Source: Muricea muricata (Eukaryota > Cnidaria > Anthozoa > Malacalcyonacea > Plexauridae). Taken from it: a DNA stretch of 64,000 bases. Below, piece after piece: positions 50,401 through 60,400 of this stretch; position 1 is the stretch's first letter; each line of letters opens with the position of its first letter. A model generated the notes under the pieces. That model was not told the origin of the DNA, made no database searches, and saw only the letters and a program-made list of their open reading frames with translations. The position numbers were made by a program, and so were the translations under genes. Location: contig OY979719.1 of assembly GCA_963855995.1 (NCBI GenBank), positions 6,386,001-6,450,000 of the forward strand. Direction: 5' to 3'.

Positions 50401-52810
50401 TCCTCTGTTGTTTCATGCTGTATTTAGAGATTTCTCGTGGTGAGAAAATCACAGTGGCTGCAGACTGGTGGAGTCTGGGTGTCCTTAGTTATGAACTCAT
50501 CACGGGAAAGGTACAAACCTCAAAATGACTTGAACAGCAAAAAAAACGAACAACCTGTTCAAGCGTGATGAAAACAGGATTGAACAATGTTTTGCTGTTT
50601 AAATAAATGCTGGCAACAACATTGTTGTTGCGTAGCTTACTGTCTTGTGTGAACAATATTGTTGACACACTTGAACAATCTGGACAGCAAAGCATTGCTG
50701 TGTTCAATGCTGTTTTCATCAACCCAGAACAGGTTGTGCGTTTTTGCGCGTGCGGTCTTGTTGAATAACATTGCCAGCTTGGAAGGAGAGTTACAACAAT
50801 TCCGCAAAAGACGTTATATTGTAAATTATGAATAATCTTTGCAATGCAACCAAGGAAATACAGGACAAAATTTTGTGTTATAGGCACTTTACAAACAGCA
50901 GATATGTTTCGAGATCTTAATGACCTCTGGATTTAAATGCAAATTGCTTTACCTTTTATCTTTCTTTACTGTTCCTCTTAACACGTTCACTGATTTCTCT
51001 TCTAGACATTGCACTCCACTCATCCATGGGGCATCTATCCACATTCATCCATCATCTTCCCGTCGCAAGATATCTCAACCGAGGCGCGATCGTTTCTATC
51101 TGGGGTATCTGGAATATTACGTTTTATTTCTACGATATTTCATGTAAAACTCATACTAATCGTTGTACATCTGCGGTTCTTTTCCAGCTGATTTGTCACA
51201 ACTCCAGAGAAAGACTAGGTAAGTAGGAGACGTTTTCGTTTTATTCTCATTTAAATAACATAGTCAACTTTCGTTGTAACGGACGCCGTGAGCACCGTCA
51301 TTTAATGTCTGCAACAATGAGAATCTGTAGTAGCGGGGTTAGAAATCAATAAAATTTCCCATTTTCACTGGACCTAGAATGTCAATACGAAATGGATGTA
51401 TTATTTGTCTTGAAAATGTTCCATTTTTTTCAACTTTTTGTTGAGGTTTATGCGACAAGTGTTTCCGCCAATAAACAGTACTAGAGTAGTATAAACAGTA
51501 CTAATAAACAGTAGTATATACTACTCAATGAAAAAATAAATCAATTTACCATTCCCCCCCCCCCGTCCCCCCCCCCACCCCACCCCACACACACACACTG
51601 ACTCCATTTCTGGTTCATAGGCATCACCACGTTAAATGCACTTAAATTCTTGTCAGTCACCTCCGTAGTTTAGTGGTCCGCGCATTGCACAAAACATCGC
51701 AAACGTTCTATTCCTAGCGGAAGACCCATAGTTGATGAATTTTCCCCAACTGTCCCCGGCTTGAATTTTTACATGTGTATGATTTGCCCTCGAGATTAAG
51801 ATACATTTACCCTCTGCAGTTGATTTTAAGCAATCTAGTATTAACATTCAGCAAAACATGGAGTTGTCTCATACATATGTTTTTTGTCGCAGTCCTCTGA
51901 AGCAATTTTTGGGCAAAGGCATTTTGGATTGTTCATGCATAGACCCCGTTTACACGGTACCGGAGCCGCTCGGCCTCGATATCAAATTGAATGGTTTTAA
52001 GGCTTGTGTGACTCGTAAGAGGGTGTTTACATGGATCGAACTCATTCCGTTTTTGTTCAACCATAGGGGATTGAATGATATTTGTTTCCAGATTGAGTTA
52101 CAACTCATTCCTGAATCCATTTCTCATTGCGAATCGAACACTCGACCCGGAATGAAATGTAGCCATGAGTCATGTGTGGAAATTTCAGGCAGGATTAAGA
52201 CTCCGAATGTGATCAGAGTGTTTACAAAATGACGAGTCTCATTTACGTACTTAAATGTATTAAAATGCTAAAGTACTTAAAGTGCTAACAATATCGTGTA
52301 CTTAAAGTGCTAAAATCGTACTTCCAATGTGGAATGAGATTTTTATTCATAGCACAATGTCTTAATCCTCCATTCAATCTCTAAGTGTCATTCGGAATTG
52401 AGACACTGTCCAGATTCACGTAAACTACCTCCAAAACTATAATAATTTTGCAGAGTTTAAGGTGGCTCCCAACTGTATCGTAAACATGCACATTAGCACA
52501 TTTCGAGACACATTAGCTTGCAACGAAATTTGTACTGACTACACTTAAAGTAGGCGAAGTTCTACACTGATCTATATAGATCTGCCCTGCAACTGTAGGG
52601 AGCCACCTTAACAACTAATCATAGCAAAGTGGTAAGAGGAAATATGTCCGAACTCAATGTCGTGAGGAGACAAATCCCTCACCGTAAAAACGGGATCTTA
52701 ACACGACGTTCTTAATTCTTATAGGCAGCGCAATGGATGGCATTGATGGAATCAAATCCCACGCGTTTTTTCAAGGAGTGGACTGGAACGAGCTTTCAAA
52801 ATTAAGTTGA
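41460..52810 (+). CDS. RPS6KC1: RPS6KC1-like PX-MIT-pseudokinase protein, complete, 14 exons
   Basis: This endosomal protein belongs to the RPS6KC1 (RPK118) family, which binds PI3P through its PX domain and is linked to sphingosine kinase and PRDX3 in vertebrates. Exons: 41460-41558, 41834-41869, 43138-43258, 43674-43789, 45046-46030, 46766-46995, 47074-47121, 47401-47481, 47885-48615, 49545-49672, 50428-50510, 51006-51104, 51188-51218, 52725-52810. The total is 2874 nt, 957 aa (human about 1066), all phases consistent. The PX domain spans about residues 10-124 (GYTVYRVSSK, IVFKRYSE, RFDESVIEERQ). A long acidic Ser-rich linker leads to the MIT domain at about 405-452 (YLYQAAQIIQQAL, YKICVGILLNGVQ). 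The kinase-like domain spans about 515-955, with a disordered insert in exon 9. It keeps the ATP-site Lys (YVVK, 545), KDLKPSN (816-822), YCAPE and DWWSLG, but DFG is YFG (835-837). The stop is followed by AATAAA at 53181. RPS6KL1 is a less likely name because RPS6KL1 lacks the PX domain. Confidence 0.94.
43837..43874. repeat. Short perfect hairpin
   Basis: TTTCCCAGTTACTTTGA and TCAAAGTAACTGGGAAA pair with a 4-base loop, 48 bp after an RPS6KC1-like exon. Confidence 0.85.
44254..44385. repeat. Foldback, 132 bp
   Basis: AATTCAGTGTGTAGTTTTAT mirrors ATGAAACTACACACTGAATT, then AGAGATCAGTGTGCACATAA mirrors TTATGTGTGCACTGATCTCT. It lies in RPS6KC1-like intron 4. Confidence 0.92.
44615..44725 (-). 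repeat. tRNA-like SINE fragment, copy 2 (body plus decayed B-box)
   Basis: TTCATATTAATCTGACACTG, GCAGAGAACAATG and TCGAGCGGGATTTGA match the 34830 copy in order. The B-box is degenerate. It lies in RPS6KC1-like intron 4. Confidence 0.55.
48816..49380. repeat. TAATGGACCATTCCC foldback family, full copy split by a MITE
   Basis: TAATGGACCATTCCCTTTTA at the left and the reverse complement of nearly the same at the right (GGGGAATGGTCCATTA) end arms of about 180 bp (TAGCACAGCTG, ATCCTAAATTTAGTAAA, AAGTTTG...TTGCAAA). It lies in RPS6KC1-like intron 9. Without the inserted MITE and one target copy it would be 386 bp. Confidence 0.88.
49007..49177. mobile_element. hAT-type MITE, copy 2 (171 bp, perfect 8-bp target duplication), nested
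   Basis: Same termini as copy 1, with the inside in the opposite orientation. It is flanked by CACATTTC on both sides (48999-49006 and 49178-49185), an exact 8-bp target duplication as hAT transposases make. It sits in the centre of the foldback 48816-49380. Confidence 0.93.
49715..49972. repeat. CTAGGTGATCTGAAAACACG element, copy 1 (258 bp)
   Basis: Ends CTAGGTGATCTGA and TCAGATCAGCTGG form a short inverted repeat. The body is about 85 percent alike to 57643-57910 by eye. It begins 42 bp after the RPS6KC1-like exon 49545-49672. Confidence 0.85.
50002..50382. repeat. Large compound foldback, 381 bp
   Basis: Outer arms pair TAGCAAAGAGTAGAGACTAC with GTAGTCTCTACTCTTTGCCG. Inside, TTCGTCATGGGCGCCATGTT...TAGCCAGTGCCC occurs three times (twice forward, once reversed), with CCCCCGGTATTAGTAAC / GTTACTAATACCGGGGG in the centre. 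It lies in RPS6KC1-like intron 10. Confidence 0.92.
50548..50738. repeat. TGAACAACCTGTTCTGG foldback, diverged copy
   Basis: GAACAACCTGTTC...GATGAAAACAGGATTGAACA mirrors ATTGCTGTGTTCAATGCTG...GAACAGGTTGTGC. It begins 38 bp after an RPS6KC1-like exon (50510). Confidence 0.85.
52457..52611. mobile_element. TTAA-flanked MITE, 155 bp
   Basis: TTAAGGTGGCTCCCAACTGT at the left mirrors CTGTAGGGAGCCACCTTAA at the right. The TTAA at each end fits a piggyBac-type target duplication. It lies in the last RPS6KC1-like intron. Confidence 0.8.
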
Positions 52811-54462
52811 CATCACATTGGTAACACTAGCAGTGTGTACCTACTGCAAAATAACTGGGACGTTTGGGTTGGGAATTTTATATTAAAATGATAAACTTTG
52901 ATAGGAAATAATACACACAGACGTAAGAATCATTATTAGGAAAATTATTTGAAAGATTTTAACTGTAAATATTGTATATGTCATTGACAAATACTCGTAA
53001 CAGCTTTCTCTAAATGAATTTTTTTTTTAATTTTACATATACATTTATGGTGCATCAAAAAACATAGTCGAACTTTGGAGTGCTTTAGCACGCTAAATAT
53101 TTTTGTACAGAAATAATTCTTTCCCAGTGAAAAGATTATAAGCTTTCAGCTTTTGAATGTCACCGTTTTTGTAAAATTTAAATAAAATCGAGCAAATACA
53201 AACGAGATGTTGGAGGCGAAAACAGGATTAGTCGCACTGATTTTAAGACGTTCTCCGAGCAGGAAATATTTATTTATTGCAAGCTTTCGATTGCCAGTCT
53301 GCAGTTTTCGACGGGCTATTAATGATATGCGATACCTGTAGTTGACTCATAACATAGGTAGTCCGTCGTAAACTGCAGACTGGCAGTCGAAAGCTTGTAA
53401 TAAATAGCTAAATATTTCAATCTATATAGAGTCTCAAACTAAAAAAATAGATAAAAAATTTGCAGGTCGAACTCTCACATACTTCTGTCGTTGAGAATTC
53501 ATTGAAAATATTTTGAAATTTATTCCAATTTGAAAATCAAAATTGATAAATTTTAGCCTGGTGGCAAAAATTATGAGGCGTACGATCTGGAAAAGTGATT
53601 GTTTCTTCTGACAGACGAGTAATACCTGTCTGGCAAAGCTATCCTGTTGTTGTAATGATGCTGAGAGGTTGAAATATGCGATTTCGACTATACTTATTTT
53701 TATTTGTCTCGCGTTTGCTCAAATGTACTTCAAATTTTAAAATTCAAACTAAAAGCCTGAACTTTCTTGTGATACGCCTTGTATGTGCGTTCTCGAATGT
53801 TCTTGAAATATGCAAAGAGTGTAGCCCTGATTTTAAACATGGAACAGGTCCGAATTTCGACATGTTATAGCTTTCAGTGTAAGAAGTTTCTGTTTGAATA
53901 TTTTGTCTCTTTCTACTGCCGAATCAGAGGAAAGCATTTTTCACCATATAAATTAATTAACTCTCATGTTTTTTTTTTCAGTTAAAACCATTGAAAGTGG
54001 TAGGATTTTTTGTACAAATTAAGTTGTGCTAATTACACTCCAGTTCTCAAATTCGTAGGCCACCCGTTAGACAGGTGTTTGTCAAAACAGTCAGTTTTGA
54101 TATCGCAAATTCCACAGTCAGATATGATATTTTTCACACAAAACGTGCAAACTTACAACCAAATACAGCACCTTAACAAATTTCTTCATTGAAAACGCTG
54201 TTGTTCTTTTTTCCGAATGTCGCGTGCACGAGATTTACAACCACGTTTTGTGGTTTTGATGTGACTATGGCGTGGCCGTCCGTATACTGTAAGCAAACCA
54301 ATCACAGCTCACGCTTACTTTAAACGAGCCAATCACCACTGAGAGTCGAATGTGCGAGAGTGTGATGCCAAGGGCGTAATTCCTCCAACAGCTGTTTACT
54401 CGCATTTTGGACTGCGTAGTCGCTGAGTTTACATTCTTCATCTTGCGGCGATGTAGCACAAA
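52811..54462. other. Intergenic region between RPS6KC1-like and the discoidin-domain gene
   Basis: The region begins with the RPS6KC1-like 3' UTR (AATAAA at 53181-53186) and includes a foldback at 53268-53408. From about 53500 to 54450 I see only AT-rich unique sequence with short chance ORFs. The last 100-200 bases should hold the promoter of the gene starting at 54463. Confidence 0.5.
53268..53408. repeat. GACTGCCAGTCTGCAG foldback, copy 2
   Basis: TTTATTGCAAGCTTTCGATT and its mirror AGTCGAAAGCTTGTAATAAA surround TGCCAGTCTGCAGTTT. It shares the inner palindromic word with 20275-20428. Confidence 0.82.
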
Positions 54463-57400
54463 ATGTTTGTCGTTATTTTGGCTCGTTTTGGCCTGTTCCT
54501 GGCGCTGGGTTGTCAGGTGAAGTTTTATAACTGGTAAATAATCGTTTTGTTTGTGCCCGATTGTTAACTTGATTTCTTTTTCCTTGCAGTGCTCGTGGGC
54601 TGCAGTCCCTAGAGTAACGCAGCTTCGTTTAGAAACCTCGGTAGATGTACCATCATCGCCTTATCCAATTTTCTCTGGGTAAGTTTTCCGCTTGCGTACT
54701 TTTTCAGTGCAATTTTGCAGCCCGTTGTGTAACGCGTAACGTTCCTTTTGTGTGCAAGCGAAGTTCTGGTATACGCATGAAGCTTGCTTAACATTCCTTT
54801 ACTATTCATTTTTCATCGGGCAAGATTTAGGCGACATTTTTCTTAAACACTTTTGTGTTCAAATCTCTGTTGTAATCTATCTTCACCAAACTGTATTTTG
54901 AGATGAAATTATATTTTATTGGCTGCGTCATTACCTGCACTCGACGCCAGCGGCTACGCGACAAGATTTTTTTTGTTGGAGAGGGGCGAGGGTATCGCAA
55001 GCCGCGAACATCACTTTGTGAGACTTATAGTTAGAACCATATGGGGCTATACGGCTATCTAGTAGAGCTGAATTTTTTTATCACAAGTGCACGAGAAATA
55101 TTCGTGAACCCAGCTTATCAGCTGTGCGGTACCTGCTCACTGTCCGCGCGTTACTGTGATTAGTATAGGTTATCATATGAGAGGCGAGGTGATATCAGTT
55201 TTATCGCTCGAGAGACGATATCATATTTTGTCCGTCGTTCGCGGCGCTCACTCGTGACAAAATAGGATATCGTCTCTCGAGTGACAAAACTGATATCACC
55301 TCGCCTCTCATATGATAACCTATCCATATAAAACATTTTCCGTGTTAATATACAGTATATCAACACGAGTGGAAATTGGAAAAACGAGAAATTGTGTGGA
55401 ACTGTATATCAATACGGAAAAAATGTTTTTATATTTCTTTTATAATATAGCACAAAGAACTTTAACAGAAGAGTGGCGGGAAATTTTCCGTGTTGACGTA
55501 GAATTATATCAACACGGTTCTTAGCCAATCAGCGTTCAGCATTTACAAATGCTATATTATAAACAGATCTATAGAATGGAAATCGCATTTAAAATCTTGT
55601 CGCCACCAGGTATTATGATAATACAAAAAACCCTGCGAATTGAAAAGTTCCAATAAAGGCTTTGCACGGATAACAGTTCCACTCTAAAATTTAGGCCAGG
55701 CAAACTTATGTAATAGACAAATTACGAAAGCAAATATTATAAGTCAAGGCCATTCGGGAGGGATGACGTCAGCAAAATTATTTTCGAAAGCTACGTAACT
55801 GACTCAAAGAGAATGAATGGTACCACGACAAAACTTTAGAGTTATGCTGGTTAGGGTAGCATATTACATTTGAAGTGAATTTTTGTTAAGTGTAGTTGAT
55901 TATTATTTGTAAACACCTGGAAATTTATACTAAAACAATTGGTCGCTTCAGGCTCGGTGGTTACGAGTGAATACATGCTTGTAATCACCTCGCCTTCGGC
56001 GACTACTTGTTGAGTTTAGTTCATATAATAATTAAACTTGTCGTATCAGGCGAATAACAACGGCTCTTTTTCTTGTCCTGTTCTAGTGACGAAGTGACGT
56101 TTAATGTTCATATAACGCATACATCCACATCCCAAACCCATGCTGTTGATGTGTTGTTGCAACTAGAGATTCCATTCTATCTCAAACTATTGAATTACGG
56201 CCATGGAACGGGCCTCGAGTGGACTAGTGTAGATAAGTCTGAGCCTTCAATCTTGAAATTTAAGGTAAAATCAACTGGCAAAAACTCCTTTTTGTTTTTT
56301 TTTGGGGGGGGGGTGGAAGAAATGTGGATAGTTATATCTAAAGGTGTTTCATGTGCACATACATGGTCGTCAATGTCGAGTGAAATTTATTTGTTTCGTA
56401 ATTGCTTAAATGATATGTTGACTACCAGTGTTTTTTAACTACAATCCTGGAAGAAATTAGTGTGGACAACATGTGCGCTTTTAAACTGACATGCGTTTTC
56501 TTGTAAATCTTTTAAAAAATAGGTACTTTCCACTCTCCCTAAATCAATATTGGATATATCATGTCAGGAACATTTTTCCGTTTACTTAATTCAGCTCATG
56601 GCTGTAATGTAAACTCGACATGGCCGTAAGAACCACGGGGGCAGGGGGGCTCGAGCCCCCCTAACTTCAAAGGCAGGGGGCTTAGCCCCCCCTAAAAATC
56701 TTTTGAGTCTCGAAGTAAAATACAGGTTTTTAACGGTTTACAGTCTTACACATGTCTTAATCCAATGATTATGGTAAAACTAACCTCAAAAGTGCAGAAA
56801 AAACATGTTTAAGCGTGCTAAAAATTAATAGAAAAAAAATTCTGGGGGGCGTGTCCCCGGACCCCCTAGCAGCACTTACGCCTTCAGCGCTCGAAGAGCC
56901 CCCCTAACTTTTTTCATCTTCCTACGGCCTTGAAACTCGATAAACTATATCTAGCTATTTATCTAACAATATTGAAACTGGCGTGGAGGGGGGGGGGGGA
57001 TTTCAACCTCGAGCACTCCTTACGGGATTTTGTGACAGTCGCTTGGAGCTTACTGTCCACATGATTTTTGCCAGGATGGTAGCTTTCCTTTCTTGGTATT
57101 TCTGAAGTCGCCCTTCTTTCTACAATCTTCCAGGCCGGGGTCGGTTGTACGAAAGATGAATGGCGCTATCCACCAGATAGTGATTTTCTAAACATGTTCT
57201 GGTGGAACCGATATTAACATTCAGCATTTGTGAGTTCAAGTCGCTTTTAATGTCTTGCGAGTTCAATGATGCTGGTGTCATTGCTACTTGTGCCTTTTTG
57301 CAGCAGTTTAAAAAACTACTATCCGTTGGGCAGCGCTTTAATATAACCGAACCCAGTATTCCATAACCAACGAGTTTTCATGATGGAACAAAATGTGTTT

Positions 57401-60400
57401 TACAGTTCAAGCACATCCACGGCACAAAGTCCGTTACTCTTTCGATGCTTATTGCTGTCGATCCACACTATACTGCTAATCGCCATGGCCACCATAATGT
57501 AGCGGCTTTTGCAGACCTGTGGTACTTTGGCAAGGCCGATTCTAGTTCAAGACATTTGGACAATGCACGGCATGAGAGAGGACTTCTACCTGTCAAGTTT
57601 GTTTCTACCACAGGTTAGCTTCGTTTGCTTGCCCGTTCGAATCTAGGTGATCTGAAAACACGGAAAAGTACTGGCACTAGTTGTCAATTAGAAATCCATT
57701 TTTCGAGCGAAACTATCAAATTTTTCATCAAGTATAATTTACTTCGGTTCCAAATTACTAGTGGACTTATACTTTTCTTTACTGAACATGATTACAACGT
57801 TTCAACAAGTTTCATAAAGGAACATAGAAGATATAAGTGATTAAAAACAGCAAAATGGATTTTTATTCGATAGCTAGTTCCAGGCTTTTTACTCACGGTC
57901 AAATCAGCTGGACATGAAAGCCAGACTTTTTAAGAAAATTGAATTGGTTTCCCTCCACAGCAGGACTACATGACAACATTCCCTTATCACATAAACTTTT
58001 GAAATCGAGAAATTTATTACTAAAGTTCGAAAGAGCATCCTAAATTTAGTAAAATTGTGAAGTTTGGTTGCAAAATAATGAGAAAAAAATAGTCCCGTGA
58101 AGTTTGCGAATTTGTATGCATTTATATCGCGCGCGGAAAAGACCATCCACGTTGCATGGTAGTGGTAAGCCTTTTCCGCACGTAGTACAAAAGTGTACAA
58201 CTTTCCACATTTTATAATATTTCGCAGCCAAACTTCACAATTTTATGAAATGTAGGATGCTCCTTCCAGCTGTGCTAATATATTTTCCCATATCAAAAGT
58301 TTGTCTAATAGGGGAATGATATATTTCTTTGCCCTCCCCAGTGATATCATTAGGGTGCACCCCCTTTTTCTTTTTTCTCATTGTGTATTAAAAACGTCAT
58401 TGGCGCATGAAACATGTTTATATTATATATTAAACAGGGGAGTGATGACTTTCTTAAAGTAATCTCTTATAGGTCCTGCTACATTTTCTAAACATGTTTT
58501 ATCCTCTTCGTTTAGCGTGTGAAAAACGGATTCAAGTAAATGAATCTCGATATTTTGCATCGTCTGTTCAATCTGTTGATGAAAACAACGCAGCTATATT
58601 CGTTGATTCAGGAGTTTGGTTGACTGCTGACTCATTGAAAAGAGAAAAAAATCAGTTTTTGCATCTCGACCTAGGACGATTAATGCGAGTTTCAAAGGTA
58701 TGTGATGTGAAGTACAGCTCTCAAGTGGTAAAAAAATGCTTTAACAATGTTCACAAGCGAAAGGATACCTTAAATTATAAATTTAATTGAAAGGACCGTT
58801 ATAGACTAAACTGAAGTATAGTGACAGTATGGTGAAACTAAAGTTTAATCCAACTCCAACATAAAGTTGTTTTCAGGCGAGTTAAGTCTGAACTTTGGGA
58901 GTAAAATCATCTTTCGTAGGATTTAACCAACAGAGGAATGAAACAAAAGTTTAAAAAATTTGATCAATTTTCTGGGCAAATTTTACTTGGGTCAGAATGT
59001 GTTCCGAACAAATTTTAAAATTATTTCAGACTGTGCCCTCGATCTCTATTCTATAGCGTTAATATTTTGTGATAGTTATGTAAGGAACTAGAATAAGTCA
59101 GTGATATTCCCTGCACAACGTGAAGAAGCAATATTTTATAAGTATTTGCTGCTTACGTTATTTAGATTGCAACGCGTGGTCAGAGTACTCCACAAGTGGC
59201 GTTTGTTCGAACATTTCACCTGTATCATAGCAAGAATTCCATTGAGTGGTCAGCGACTCATGAAAATAATAAAATCAAAGTAAGTTCAAACGGACATTGG
59301 CAGTCGTTTCGTTACTATATTTTTATATATTTCTATACAGGACAAACTATAACCAGGCACGTATGAAATTATTTATCAACTGATCTTTAAAGACTGGGGT
59401 CTAAAGTCGGTTGTAGAAAAGATTAATAGCACCGTTCAGTAACTGGTAAACCTTACAGTCAAGTTCAGCATTTTCGATTGCGTAAAGTCACTTTTTATCT
59501 CTTGCCAGTTCAATGTCCCCAGTGTCATTGCTCTTTATGCCTTCCTGTGACGATTGAAAAATCAACCCCAACCCGGAACTCACTCCCCACTCCCCTTTGT
59601 TACCCTTGCAATTTTGGCTTTTCAATGTAAACGAATGAAGTGAGGAAATGTTCAGCTGAGAAATCGCCAACTTTAAACCTCCAAGCAGATGGAAAGTCGT
59701 CTTTCAATCTTCCACTCCCTGTCGGCGACCAGTGCGTGCGATAGCTAGCTAATGTCTGGTTGGTAACGGTCTCGAGCATACAGTAAGGATAACTGTCATG
59801 TTCTATTACCACGGGTCTTTGTTATTGTTTACTCTCTGTTTCATTTGTGGAAAAAATAATGTCGAAAATACCGTGTTTGCTTCAATACCTTTAGAATCAG
59901 GTAGAATAATCAAAGATTCGCAAAGGATTGTTTTGTTATACGACGGATTATAAAAGTATTTTGTCATGACGTTCCAGACAAAATGGCCGCCAGCAGCAAC
60001 TTGCCCTTAAGCATTCATTTAATAACGTACAAAAGTTGCTAAACATTACGAATAATCTGTGGAATAATCGACAAATGATCGCTGAAGTCTAGCATCTCAC
60101 TATGCATCACATAATGCATCATAAAGATTTTCAAAGTGTGCTGTACGATGCTATTTCATGGATCCAAATTTTAAAAATTTTCTGAGGAGTATTCACCAGG
60201 ACCCCCACCCCCCGTAGTTAACTCATGTCTTCGGCATTCGTGCGCACGATGAACTCCCCCCCCACGAGAACATCCAAACAAACTCACCTTAACGCAATGC
60301 TTTCCCTACAGGAATTTCAGGCCAACACAGATGGTACCAACGTTGCCTTCAACTTCATGCCATCGTTGACTCATGCCAGGTATCTTCGTATTGTAGCAAG

